Below are positions 8,490 to 17,414 of a stretch of 64,000 nt of DNA, in pieces; the stretch's first letter is position 1; every line of letters starts with the position of its first letter. The DNA comes from an uncultured Ruminococcus sp. (GTDB lineage Bacteria; Bacillota; Clostridia; Oscillospirales; Ruminococcaceae). Below the pieces are notes generated by a model that had not been told where the DNA came from, made no database searches, and saw nothing but the letters and a program-made list of their open reading frames with translations. The position numbers were made by a program, and so were the translations under genes. Location of the stretch: positions 1 through 64,000 of the forward strand of contig UQDR01000011.1 in the NCBI GenBank assembly GCA_900539835.1, in the 5' to 3' direction.

Positions 8490-9668
8490 ATGAAATATAC
8501 TATAAAGAATCTAAAGTGTTTTGCAAAAGAAAACACCATGATTTTTATACTTTTTATTTTATGTGAATTTGCTGCGGCTTTTATACTTTTCTTATCCTTT
8601 GGTACATATCAGAACTTTAAGTTGGTTAAAAATAACGATATCCATAAGTCAGATATAACTATCGGTTTTGGAAATATAATTGAAGAAACTACTTTTGAAG
8701 ATGAAGCTTATTGTGAGGGCGACGGAAGTGTAGAGAATATTGATGTTAAAAAGTTTTTATCGCTGTTATCAGATGATGCTTTAAATGAAATAGACTCAGT
8801 TATGTATATTGCCTCAGCTTATGATTATACAGGAAATGAGAACTTCGGTGGAGAGCCATTAGGAATTTGTTTCAGATTGGAATATTCTCAAAAGGAGAAA
8901 AGGTTTGTGCCTTTTGATACAGCTTTTAATAATTCACCTGTTCTTTGCGGAAAGGGTATGTCCTTAAAAGATTATAATAACGGGGTAAAAAATATAGTGC
9001 TTCCAAGTTATTATACTGAAGAATTTGTAGGTCAGGAAATGCTTATTAACGAAGAGTCATATAAAATAATTGGTGTTGATTCAATAGACGATTTTGCTGT
9101 TATTCCATATGAAAATTCTCCGGATTCTTTAAATGATATAAGCAATATTTTTTTTATGACCAATAATGTTATTTCACAAAAAGCATATAACGATATTGAA
9201 ACTTCACTAAAAGAAGTTTTTGGAGATTATGCATTTATACCAAAAGTCGATACAATTAATACAAAGCTTCCATTTTATAATTCCATAATGTTGATTTCAG
9301 TAATTTTAACCTGTCTTGCGGCAATAACACTTTCACTATTATTCAGATATATTTTATCTACAAGAAGCAAAACTATTTCTATTTTTAGGGTTTGCGGATG
9401 TACCAAGGTTAATGTAAGAAGAATTTTTATTTCTGAAGTAATGATAACTTCATTAGTAAGTTTTTTTATAGCTGTTGTCGCTTATTTCGGAATAGCAGTC
9501 AATAAATTAAAAAGTTCTTTAGTTTATGTTGATATTGTCTATGGCTTGAAGAACTGTGTAATATTAAGTGTTGTCTATTTTCTCTGTATTTATATTGTGT
9601 TAAAAGCAATGATATTTTTCACCTTGTTGAAATCTCCGGTTACACAAATGAAACAGGGAGGTAATTAA
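8490..9668 (+). CDS. Module 1 permease A, FtsX/MacB-like ABC permease
   Basis: 392 residues with one N-terminal helix (about 17-38), an extracytoplasmic domain of about 220 residues, and three C-terminal helices (about 265-288, 317-336, 350-375). This is the layout of MacB/FtsX (type VII) permeases, which couple ATP hydrolysis in the cytoplasm to movements outside the membrane. The conserved CGCT motif (about 300) lies in the cytoplasmic loop after helix 2, where the ATPase would dock. N-terminus resembles module 4 permease A (MxYxxKNxKxF, TMIF.LF). AAGGAG precedes the ATG, 10 bases after the secreted-protein stop. It is likely to pair with the B permease next door and the ATPase at 22975. 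Confidence 0.8.
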   Translation: MKYTIKNLKCFAKENTMIFILFILCEFAAAFILFLSFGTYQNFKLVKNNDIHKSDITIGFGNIIEETTFEDEAYCEGDGSVENIDVKKFLSLLSDDALNEIDSVMYIASAYDYTGNENFGGEPLGICFRLEYSQKEKRFVPFDTAFNNSPVLCGKGMSLKDYNNGVKNIVLPSYYTEEFVGQEMLINEESYKIIGVDSIDDFAVIPYENSPDSLNDISNIFFMTNNVISQKAYNDIETSLKEVFGDYAFIPKVDTINTKLPFYNSIMLISVILTCLAAITLSLLFRYILSTRSKTISIFRVCGCTKVNVRRIFISEVMITSLVSFFIAVVAYFGIAVNKLKSSLVYVDIVYGLKNCVILSVVYFLCIYIVLKAMIFFTLLKSPVTQMKQGGN

Positions 9669-9669
9669 C

Positions 9670-10848
9670 ATGGTATTATATTCATTTAAATTAAATAAAA
9701 AATTTATATTCACTAATTTATTTGTTGCTTTACAGCTTTCTGTTGCATTGATTCTGATGATTATTACCGTTTCTTCAATAATGTCAAGAATAGATGACTA
9801 TCTTCCTCTTAGAAAGGTTTTATCAAGTCAAGGAAAATGCATATATGTTTCCGAAGTAATTTACATTAACAATGAACGTTATATTTTTACTGTTGAGGAT
9901 ATATTAAATACCGAAAAAAATATATCTGAGATTTATTCAGGATATAAAACTCCCTTGGTTCCTGATGGAACAGAGAACTATGACTATTCATATTCCTATT
10001 CAAGAAACATGGCAGAATTATATACTCCAAGAATGTTAAAAGGCAAGTGGATTGATAAGGCTGATGAAAATTCAGATATCTTGGAAGTCGTTGTTTCCAA
10101 TAGTGATAATTATGATGTAGGTGATATGATATCTTTTTATAATTTAAATAATGAAGAAAAGACTTATTCTGCAAAAGTTATAGGAATATTAGCTGACGAC
10201 GCAAAAATATTAGGGTTGGAAGGTTCAAATGAAAACGTTTCGGATTTTAGAGATATGTATAAACATATGGAAGGAGAATGCTTTTTCTTTTCAAATGAAC
10301 AGATTGATAAAATGAGAATTGGTTCAACATTATATGGTCAAATGTTTGTAACTTACAAAAATAATTTAAATGATGCAGAATTATTAGACCTCAATAGAAA
10401 CTTATATAAATATGGTTCTAATTTAGGTTTGTCTGATGAATTAAATATAAACAGTAAAAACTACATAAAGGAAGATATTATATTAATTTTCCCAATAGCA
10501 TTATGCGTATTATTTTTGGTGGTGATCAGTGAGGTTGCGGCGGTTTTAATACAAACAAAACGTGAGCTTAAATTCTATTCCGTATTAAATATTTGTGGTG
10601 CAACAAAGAAACATTGCATCATAATTAATTTATTATGCAGTCTTTTTGTTTCATTGGTTGGAATAGTCATAGCTGCAGCATTTGTTGTAATTAATTACAA
10701 ACATTTATTATCGTCATTTATAATTAATTTAGATTCAGTTCAGATTTTTGTCTGTTTGATAATTGTTATTATAAATATACTTTTGTCTGTTATAATTCCG
10801 TATAAAATTTTATCAAAAAAAGCTATTATCGAAACCTTAAAAAAGTAG
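9670..10848 (+). CDS. Module 1 permease B, FtsX/MacB-like ABC permease
   Basis: 392 residues with the same topology as permease A: helix about 15-36, large external domain, three C-terminal helices. B permeases are told from A by ICGATKKHC (about 307-315), which corresponds to CGATWKxC in modules 2 and 3. It begins one base after the A stop with GGGAGG 8 bases upstream, so the two are translationally coupled and probably form a heterodimer. Its last codons lie within the repeated sequence that leads into the module 2 promoter. Confidence 0.8.
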   Translation: MVLYSFKLNKKFIFTNLFVALQLSVALILMIITVSSIMSRIDDYLPLRKVLSSQGKCIYVSEVIYINNERYIFTVEDILNTEKNISEIYSGYKTPLVPDGTENYDYSYSYSRNMAELYTPRMLKGKWIDKADENSDILEVVVSNSDNYDVGDMISFYNLNNEEKTYSAKVIGILADDAKILGLEGSNENVSDFRDMYKHMEGECFFFSNEQIDKMRIGSTLYGQMFVTYKNNLNDAELLDLNRNLYKYGSNLGLSDELNINSKNYIKEDIILIFPIALCVLFLVVISEVAAVLIQTKRELKFYSVLNICGATKKHCIIINLLCSLFVSLVGIVIAAAFVVINYKHLLSSFIINLDSVQIFVCLIIVIINILLSVIIPYKILSKKAIIETLKK

Positions 10849-10897
10849 AAATAAATTGTAATATGTAGAAACAAGGTATTTACTTTTTATATAAAAT

Positions 10898-10954
10898 TTG
10901 ACAGAATGTGATTTAAATGCTATAATATAAAATAGTTAACAAGACGTCTGTTAA
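10898..10954 (+). promoter_or_regulatory. Module 2 promoter with downstream inverted repeat
   Basis: TTGACA (10898-10903), 17 bases, TATAAT (10921-10926). The operator-like TTAACA-AGACGTC-TGTTAA is at 10936-10954; its core AGACGTCT is itself palindromic. Confidence 0.85.
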
Positions 10955-10981
10955 TAATAAAAAATGAAAGGTTTTGATATC

Positions 10982-11395
10982 ATGAAAAAATCAACAAAAA
11001 GAATTGCAGCAACAGCTGCAGCAGTTATGATGATGCTATCAGGTTCAGCAATTGGAGCAAGTGCGGTGAGCGTTGAAAGAAATAAAAATTATTCGTGTAC
11101 ACATTACAAAATGTATGCATATGCTTTAATTGATGCAAGTACAAATAAGGCTTATATTCGCAATTTAACTACATGTAAAACAAATTGCGCTGTATTATAT
11201 GCTCAGGTGTCAGTTTCGGGAGTAGCAGAGAAGCATAGTCAGGCATCAAATGTAAAGGTTGGTGATATTCTTACTCCAAATACTAATATTAATAGTTGCA
11301 GAGGAAAAACAGCTAAGTATACTTCATATTATAAAGCATCAAGTGCGGGCGCAGAAAAAAGTAAAAAGACATTAGAGCTTAGTCTTACAGTTTAA
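10982..11395 (+). CDS. Module 2 small secreted protein (subfamily II)
   Basis: 137 residues with an intact signal peptide: MKKSTKRIAATAAAV, hydrophobic core, then SAIGASA as cleavage site. An in-frame ATG at 10964 also exists, but AAAGG sits 10 bases before 10982 and homologues start here. The mature domain (about 110 residues, four Cys) has TNKAYIRNLTTC, matching TNKSYSRNLTT in module 3 and a similar YKRSVQCATTC in module 5. Only six A follow the ATG, so this copy is in frame and serves as the reference for modules 1, 3 and 5. Function unknown; exported and probably beta-rich. Confidence 0.8.
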   Translation: MKKSTKRIAATAAAVMMMLSGSAIGASAVSVERNKNYSCTHYKMYAYALIDASTNKAYIRNLTTCKTNCAVLYAQVSVSGVAEKHSQASNVKVGDILTPNTNINSCRGKTAKYTSYYKASSAGAEKSKKTLELSLTV

Positions 11396-11460
11396 GTAAG
11401 CTTGTATTTGGTATTAAGAAATAAAGATAATTATTTATATACTTTGGTAATTTATTGATA

Positions 11461-11498
11461 GCAGCGCCCGTTGCTTAGCAATAGGCATAGGGCGTTGC
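11461..11498 (+). other. Intercistronic stem-loop, module 2
   Basis: GCAGCGCCC pairs with GGGCGTTGC (one G-T pair), with a nested GTTGC/GCAAT helix in the loop. No T-run follows, so mRNA stabilisation or partial attenuation between the secreted protein and the permeases is more likely than full termination. Confidence 0.6.
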
Positions 11499-11532
11499 AA
11501 ATGTTATATCTTTAAGTCTGGAGGACTTATTC

Positions 11533-12762
11533 ATGTTTTTTAAAACTATGAAAGGAATGTTTGGTAAAAAGTTTTTGTTGCTGCTTATTATAGTCAGCAC
11601 CATTCTTACTGCTGTTACCAGTTGTTTTGTTTATGGAATATATCAAAATTACCATACTAAAATAAGTCAAGGTGAATCCGAAGAAAAAGCTGTTATTATC
11701 TCGGCGCTTAATAATGTTGGTGTACAAACATCACATTCTGAATATGTAGAAAAGTTTGGTGAAGAATCCATGTCTGCTGAATATACTTCAGTATCTAAGG
11801 GAGATGCAGTAAAAATGCTTATGGATTTGCCTGAATCTGTTATGGATGATATTGATTATGTGTTGTGTGATGCAACTATGGATGACAATATTTTTGGCGT
11901 GAATTTTTACACGTTTCAGTTTAAAGTAACTCCTGACGGATTATTGCCTTATGGTGATTCAGCAAATCAATTTACAAATGAGCAGTACATATCAGGTGAA
12001 TGTGTTGCACGCATAGGTCATGTATTATTAACCGATGAAGCAGAGAGTTGTGCAAGAGGCACGGTATATTGGCAAAATGATGGTGCAAGAAAAATTGAAA
12101 GCAGTGAAGAATATCTTGAGATTGGGGGTCAAAAATACAAAATTATAGGTGAAAATAAGAAGATGAATTTAGATGATTACACAATTTTCATTCCCTTTAC
12201 ATCATTAAATGATAATACACCACTCCGTGCGATGTATAACACCATATCGATAAATTTTAAAGATCCGGTAACATATCGTCAATATAATGAAATTCAAAAC
12301 TCAGTTAATAGAAATATATCTGATAAGGCTTTTGTAAAAGATATGGATTTGACAATATCCGCTGACATATTTTTTTACAAAACTATGATTGTAATATCAG
12401 GAGTTGTAACCTTACTTTTTGCTGTTAATCTAGTATTGATTTATAGCTATGCCGTTCAGCAGAATAAGAAAAAAATAGCTATATATCGAATATGCGGATG
12501 TACACGAAGAAATAGTATTAGACTTTTTATATTACAGGCTGCAATAATTTGTGTTCCTGTTTTTATATTATCACAGTTTATTTTTAATAAGTTTTTATAT
12601 CCGGTTATGACAGAATTATTTCCATTTGCAATAAACAGCTTTTCATTTTTAGTATATGTTTTAATGTTTGTCAGTTACATTATAGTCTCATTTATTATTC
12701 TTGAGATAATGCTTACACAAAATATAGGAAGAAAGGTTGATTTAATGGGGGATATACAATGA
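11533..12762 (+). CDS. Module 2 permease A, FtsX/MacB-like ABC permease
   Basis: 409 residues. N-terminal helix (about 14-37), external domain of about 240 residues, helices near 285-308, 335-355 and 370-395. The docking-loop motif is RICGCTRRN (about 319-327). After helix 1 comes YQNYHTKISQGESEEKA, closely like modules 3 (YQNYNAKLELGETEGK) and 5 (MNYHAIIQEGESESR) and unlike modules 1 and 4; this places it in subfamily II together with its secreted protein. GGAGG lies 8 bases before the start. Confidence 0.8.
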   Translation: MFFKTMKGMFGKKFLLLLIIVSTILTAVTSCFVYGIYQNYHTKISQGESEEKAVIISALNNVGVQTSHSEYVEKFGEESMSAEYTSVSKGDAVKMLMDLPESVMDDIDYVLCDATMDDNIFGVNFYTFQFKVTPDGLLPYGDSANQFTNEQYISGECVARIGHVLLTDEAESCARGTVYWQNDGARKIESSEEYLEIGGQKYKIIGENKKMNLDDYTIFIPFTSLNDNTPLRAMYNTISINFKDPVTYRQYNEIQNSVNRNISDKAFVKDMDLTISADIFFYKTMIVISGVVTLLFAVNLVLIYSYAVQQNKKKIAIYRICGCTRRNSIRLFILQAAIICVPVFILSQFIFNKFLYPVMTELFPFAINSFSFLVYVLMFVSYIIVSFIILEIMLTQNIGRKVDLMGDIQ

Positions 12763-13928
12763 AAAGCGTATTTAAGTTTCTTGAAAGAAATAAATTGATC
12801 TACATACTTATAGCTTTACAGATTGCAGCAGTATTTGCCTTAATTATAATTTTTACATCAGCTGTTAGAGATAGAACAGCCTTCTATTCAGTGTGTAAAA
12901 ATGCACTTTCAGGCAACGGAATAATAATTAAGCCTTCATCAGCAGAAAACAAAATGCATAATGAAAAAGATATATTAAAAATATTTGATAAGGCTAAAAA
13001 TATTTCCGGAGTTAAATCACTAAATCTATTTAATGATTCGTATGATTTTCAAGGCGTTGCAATGTTTTATTCTTCAAATGATATGAGAAAAATTCCGCCA
13101 TTTCTTAAAAGTGGAACTTGCCCTGATGACAATTCGGATTTAATTGAATGCTTAGCTTCTGAGGCTTCAGGATTTAAAACGGGAGATATTATTAAATTAC
13201 ATGATGATAAAAACAAAGAGTATACTATAAAAATATGTGGAATTCTTTCATATAATCAATATATTTTCGGTACTGGTATACCAGGTGAATACAGATACAA
13301 TGGAAATTACAAAGATCTATATTATTATTTATCAAAATCAGGAGACGGTACACCACTTTTGTTGACTACAGAAAATATAGCGAAGAAATATGATATGAAT
13401 CCTACATATAGATATGATTCTTCAGTTATAATAACTTTTTCGGAAGATGCATATGATTCTGAGATTTTGAACGTAATGGCGTTTGATAACGGATTTGAAA
13501 TAATGAATAATACTGAAAGCATGAATAAAGCAAGTATTAATTATATAAATGAACAGCTTTATACAATGCTTCCTTTGGCAATCGCAATATTAATTATTAC
13601 AATTTTTACAGCTGTAACAACAAGTATAATTTCCACCACACGAAATTTGAGAAGCTATGCATCTTATTATCTTTGCGGAGCAACATGGAAATACTGTGCA
13701 AGAATTAATTTAGGAATTTACTTTTTTGTTACACTTCTCAGCATAGCGGCAGATTTTGTATTTTTCATTATAGGTTCATATACCTTTTTAAAAAACACTG
13801 TAGTTTCTATAAATAGTATGAGTCTTATTTTATGCGGATCAATAGCAGTGCTGTTTTTATTGTTATCTTTGTTTATACCGCTGATAACAGTTAAAAATAC
13901 TCAACCAAGAGATGTTTTAAAACGCTAA
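12759..13928 (+). CDS. Module 2 permease B, FtsX/MacB-like ABC permease
   Basis: 389 residues, overlapping permease A by four bases (ATGA), so the two are translationally coupled. Topology is one N-terminal helix, an external domain of about 210 residues and three C-terminal helices, with LCGATWKYC at about 306. Its C-terminus TQPRDVLKR is identical to that of module 3 permease B. The identity continues through the downstream promoter region, which points to recent duplication or gene conversion. Confidence 0.8.
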   Translation: MKSVFKFLERNKLIYILIALQIAAVFALIIIFTSAVRDRTAFYSVCKNALSGNGIIIKPSSAENKMHNEKDILKIFDKAKNISGVKSLNLFNDSYDFQGVAMFYSSNDMRKIPPFLKSGTCPDDNSDLIECLASEASGFKTGDIIKLHDDKNKEYTIKICGILSYNQYIFGTGIPGEYRYNGNYKDLYYYLSKSGDGTPLLLTTENIAKKYDMNPTYRYDSSVIITFSEDAYDSEILNVMAFDNGFEIMNNTESMNKASINYINEQLYTMLPLAIAILIITIFTAVTTSIISTTRNLRSYASYYLCGATWKYCARINLGIYFFVTLLSIAADFVFFIIGSYTFLKNTVVSINSMSLILCGSIAVLFLLLSLFIPLITVKNTQPRDVLKR

Positions 13929-14016
13929 ATCATAAAGTCTTATATATAGATAAAATTTGACAGAATGTGATTTAAATGCTATAATATAAAATAGTTAACA
14001 AGACGTCTGTTAATAA
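13899..14016 (+). repeat. 118-base direct repeat, copy 1
   Basis: Matches 16812-16929 with two differences by eye, both in the -35 box. It spans the last codons of permease B, the intergenic region, promoter and operator. Confidence 0.9.
13957..14013 (+). promoter_or_regulatory. Module 3 promoter with downstream inverted repeat
   Basis: TTGACA (13957-13962), 17 bases, TATAAT (13980-13985); inverted repeat TTAACA-AGACGTC-TGTTAA at 13995-14013. Confidence 0.85.
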
Positions 14017-14032
14017 AGGTTTTAATATTATG

Positions 14033-14039
14033 AAAAAAA
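14033..14039 (+). other. A7 tract putting the module 3 signal peptide out of frame
   Basis: ATG at 14030 is followed by seven A. The signal-peptide frame here reads TGA-AAA-AAA-TCA-TCA, so no in-frame start exists upstream of 14064. Removing one A restores MKKSSKRIAAV. Confidence 0.85.
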
Positions 14040-14063
14040 TCATCAAAAAGAATCGCAGCAGTT

Positions 14064-14453
14064 ATGATGATGCTCTCAGGTTCAGCAATTGGAGCAAGTG
14101 CAGCAGTAGTGGAAAAACATGAGCCGTATTATGGTACTTATATGAGGGTATTATGCACAAGCCAAATTTACACAGGAACAAATAAATCATATTCAAGAAA
14201 TCTTACGACTTATTTAAATGCTACAAAAAGATATTGTTTGGCGAAAACTCAAGTTTTAAATTCATCTTTATCTTTAATTGACGGTCAGACAAAAAGTGGT
14301 TCTTTGTCAAAAGGCGGTGTTCTTGGTCCCAATGTAACTGTTAATAATTCCAAAGCAGCTACAGCTACTTTTTATTCCGAAGTACGAAAAACTACATCTT
14401 CTTCAAGTTCGGTAATAGAAAATTGCAGATTGAATATAAAATTAATAGATTAA
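14064..14453 (+). CDS. Module 3 small secreted protein (subfamily II)
   Basis: The conserved frame has signal-peptide core MMMLSGSAIGASA and a mature region of about 115 residues with three Cys and Ser/Thr-rich loops. TNKSYSRNLTT aligns with module 2. As in modules 1 and 5, the basic n-region and the ATG with a ribosome-binding site (14030) are one base out of frame at an A7 tract. It is either a silent copy or one that can switch on by loss of one A or by transcriptional slippage. Confidence 0.7.
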   Translation: MMMLSGSAIGASAAVVEKHEPYYGTYMRVLCTSQIYTGTNKSYSRNLTTYLNATKRYCLAKTQVLNSSLSLIDGQTKSGSLSKGGVLGPNVTVNNSKAATATFYSEVRKTTSSSSSVIENCRLNIKLID

Positions 14454-14469
14454 TTATAAAGAGGCTCTT

Positions 14470-15702
14470 ATGTTTTTTAATATATTTATTAATCGGTTAA
14501 AAAAGCAGAAAATTGTTGTTTCACTTATAATAGTAAGCGCTTTGGTTACTTCATTTGTAATTTGTTTTTCATACGGAGTGTATCAAAATTATAATGCCAA
14601 ATTGGAACTTGGTGAAACAGAAGGTAAGACGGTTAATATTTCTGCTTCATATTCTGTTGCAGAACAATATAAGGACCGGAAATATTCGGATGTTTATGAA
14701 ATGGAAACTGAAGTATCATCTGAATATACATCAATTACAAAAAAAGATTTGATTGATACACTTATGGAATTGTCTGACGATACTAAAAATGCTATTAAAA
14801 CTGTTTTTTGCGGAGCAACAATCGAAGACTCGGTATATCAGTTGAATCCATATGATTTTAATTTCAAACCAACGTCCAAAGGTATGATTCCTGCTGAAAA
14901 TCATAAAGATCAATTTACTGACGAACAATATCTGAACGGAGAAAGGGTAGTAAGGATCGGCAGCGATCTTTATACTGAATCGGCAAGTTCTAATATCACA
15001 GGTACTATGCTGTGGACTAATGAGGGGGCAAGACAAGTCAGAGAAGATGAAACTGAAATTACGATAGCAGGAGAAAGTTATAAAATCATCGGGAAAGCAG
15101 TTAAAGACCCTATGGGTATATATATTTATATACCATTTACATCTCTTCCTGACGATACTCCGCTTAGGGCTATGAATAATACGGTGATGATTGAATTTAA
15201 TAAGAATGTTACATATAATCAATTGCTTGATATAAGAAATGCGGTTCAAAACATTATGCCGGATAAGGCAAATGTGAATGATATTGAATTATCTGAAAGT
15301 AGTGATACTTTTTATTACAAAACAATCATAGGTATAAGTTTTTTGGTTTCAATTTTGTCTGCAATAAATCTTGTTGTGCTTTATAGCTTTATTATTGAAA
15401 ATGATAAAAGGAGAATTTCAATAATCAGACTTTGCGGCTGCACGTTAATCAAAACAGTTAAGAATTCTTTAATAGAAATATGTTTGTTGACTGTTCCTGT
15501 ATTTGTGATATCAGAATTAATATTTAATAAAGCATTTATACCGATTTTGAAAAATCATTTTCCTTTTATTACAGAATGTTTTTCATTCAAAATTTATTTT
15601 ATTAACTTATTAATGTATATTTTTGTTTCTTTAATAATTATGATTATATCTTTGTTTATTTGCATTGGAAAGAATAATAAAATAAAGGAGGATATATCAT
15701 AA
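14470..15702 (+). CDS. Module 3 permease A, FtsX/MacB-like ABC permease
   Basis: 410 residues, subfamily II. Helix 1 at about 17-38, external domain to about 280, three C-terminal helices. The loop motif is RLCGCTLIK (about 320). The external domain shares PFTSL-DDTPLRAM-NT with modules 2 and 5, which is missing from modules 1 and 4. AGAGG precedes the ATG, and the stop overlaps the next start by one base (TAATG). Confidence 0.8.
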   Translation: MFFNIFINRLKKQKIVVSLIIVSALVTSFVICFSYGVYQNYNAKLELGETEGKTVNISASYSVAEQYKDRKYSDVYEMETEVSSEYTSITKKDLIDTLMELSDDTKNAIKTVFCGATIEDSVYQLNPYDFNFKPTSKGMIPAENHKDQFTDEQYLNGERVVRIGSDLYTESASSNITGTMLWTNEGARQVREDETEITIAGESYKIIGKAVKDPMGIYIYIPFTSLPDDTPLRAMNNTVMIEFNKNVTYNQLLDIRNAVQNIMPDKANVNDIELSESSDTFYYKTIIGISFLVSILSAINLVVLYSFIIENDKRRISIIRLCGCTLIKTVKNSLIEICLLTVPVFVISELIFNKAFIPILKNHFPFITECFSFKIYFINLLMYIFVSLIIMIISLFICIGKNNKIKEDIS

Positions 15703-16841
15703 TGCTAAAGATATTAAAAAAGAACCGTTTATCAGCGCTTTTGCAGATAATCCAGTTAACAACAGTTTTTATAGTTCTTATGTTTATTGTTTCCTCAATA
15801 ATTTATAGAATGAATTATTATGCGCCAATAAAAGATTCTTTAAACAGAAACGGTCTATGTGTTGATGTGTCAACGGCTCAAAACCTTAGGACAGAATCAG
15901 AAATAAGAGATAAGTTTCCACAAGCAACTCAAATATGGGGTGTGTTAGGAACAAATGTGTTTCTTGGAAATACTGAAATGAATACAATTATTTACGATAG
16001 TGAAACTTTAAGCAAGCTATATATAAAATTAGATTCAGGAAATGTTTCAAAGCTCCAAGATAACAGTAAAAATTATTGTTTAATTTCAAATGGATTAGGG
16101 CATGATGTCGGAGATGAAATTGAAGTAACAAGCGAAGATAAAAAAGCAACTTTAGTTGTTGCAGGAGTAATCTCAGATAACCAGCAAATTATGGGGTTTA
16201 CTCAGGAACAAATAAGCTATAAAAACGATTATAGAGATTTTTATTTGTCATATAATTCTGATGCGTGTGTTCCCATAGTTATAGCATCTGAAAATACTAT
16301 GAAAAAGCTTGGCTTTAATGGCATATACACAGAGAATGTAATAATAAATTTTCCAAAGGAAAACTTTGATGAGAATACAATAATTCAAAAATTGTCGGAT
16401 GAATGGGCAATTTGCCATTGGAGTTGTGATGAGTTTAAAGAGTTAAGCGAGAATTATATTTCTGAGCAACTATATGTTATCTTACCGATTATTATTTGTG
16501 TCTTGTTATTAACGATATTTACTTCCATTTCTTCTAATGCTATTAATGCAAAACGTAATTTGAGAAACTATGGAATATTGTATTTATGCGGAGCAACATG
16601 GAAAAAATGTATGAGAATCAGTGTAGTCAATTCATGTTTTGTTAGTTTAATTTCATTGTTTTTATCATTAATCGTACTTTTAATTGGTAAAATAACATTT
16701 TGGCATGATACTGTAATAACCCTTGGCTTTTGGCAGATATTAGCATGTTTAGCGGCTCTGTTTATTCATGTTACAATTTCTATGTTTATACCACTGTTAA
16801 TGATTGGCAGAACTCAACCAAGAGATGTTTTAAAACGCTAA
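15702..16841 (+). CDS. Module 3 permease B, FtsX/MacB-like ABC permease
   Basis: 379 residues, the shortest B permease. AAGGAGG lies about 10 bases before the ATG, inside the end of permease A. Helix 1 (about 14-35), external domain, LCGATWKKC loop (about 301) and three C-terminal helices. The C-terminus TQPRDVLKR and the sequence downstream duplicate those of module 2. Confidence 0.8.
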   Translation: MLKILKKNRLSALLQIIQLTTVFIVLMFIVSSIIYRMNYYAPIKDSLNRNGLCVDVSTAQNLRTESEIRDKFPQATQIWGVLGTNVFLGNTEMNTIIYDSETLSKLYIKLDSGNVSKLQDNSKNYCLISNGLGHDVGDEIEVTSEDKKATLVVAGVISDNQQIMGFTQEQISYKNDYRDFYLSYNSDACVPIVIASENTMKKLGFNGIYTENVIINFPKENFDENTIIQKLSDEWAICHWSCDEFKELSENYISEQLYVILPIIICVLLLTIFTSISSNAINAKRNLRNYGILYLCGATWKKCMRISVVNSCFVSLISLFLSLIVLLIGKITFWHDTVITLGFWQILACLAALFIHVTISMFIPLLMIGRTQPRDVLKR

Positions 16842-16929
16842 ATCATAAAGTCTTATATATAGATAAAACTTAACAGAATGTGATTTAAATGCTATAATAT
16901 AAAATAGTTAACAAGACGTCTGTTAATAA
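16812..16929 (+). repeat. 118-base direct repeat, copy 2
   Basis: Second copy of 13899-14016, exactly 2913 bases downstream, which is about one module length. Confidence 0.9.
16870..16926 (+). promoter_or_regulatory. Module 4 promoter with downstream inverted repeat
   Basis: TTAACA (16870-16875), 17 bases, TATAAT (16893-16898); inverted repeat at 16908-16926. The -35 differs from the TTGACA of the other four modules, so this promoter may be weaker. Confidence 0.8.
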
Positions 16930-16954
16930 TAAAAAATGAAAGGTTTTGAATTTA

Positions 16955-17401
16955 ATGAAACAATTATTAAAGAAAATAACTGCAGGTGTAGTTTCATTGG
17001 GACTTATTGGAACAGCAGTCGCAACTTCGGCAATGGCATATACAAAAAAGGAGGCCTATAATGCAGATTATAATTATAAAGGTAATTCCAACAATTTGAG
17101 TTGGAATTATATAGGCGGTCCTTCTGTTGCTACAACAGCAGGTTCAAATTCATCGGGAAATCAGTATACAAGATATATCTATACTTATGTTGCCAGAAGA
17201 AATGTAAAATCTGAAAAAGTACTTTCATATAATAGTGCTGAAATAACCACTAAAAATGCAGGCACTGCTTGTTCGGTTTCCCGAAATCGAACAGATAAAT
17301 CTGTTTATTTCCGACACTATGCTAAAATAAAAACAGATAAGGATAATAATGTTGTAATTTATACTTCTCCTGATTACAGAGTTTATCAAAAGGGCAATTA
17401 A
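16955..17401 (+). CDS. Module 4 small secreted protein (subfamily I)
   Basis: 148 residues with an intact but unrelated signal peptide: MKQLLKKITAGVVSLGLIG core and SAMA cleavage site. The frame could open at a TTG at 16946, but AAAGG is then only 2 bases away; the ATG at 16955 is preferred. The mature domain is Asn/Ser/Tyr-rich with one Cys. ITTKNAGTACSVSRNRTDK matches the module 1 protein. This copy lacks an A7 tract and is in frame. Confidence 0.78.
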   Translation: MKQLLKKITAGVVSLGLIGTAVATSAMAYTKKEAYNADYNYKGNSNNLSWNYIGGPSVATTAGSNSSGNQYTRYIYTYVARRNVKSEKVLSYNSAEITTKNAGTACSVSRNRTDKSVYFRHYAKIKTDKDNNVVIYTSPDYRVYQKGN

Positions 17402-17414
17402 ACAGGTGGAGAAT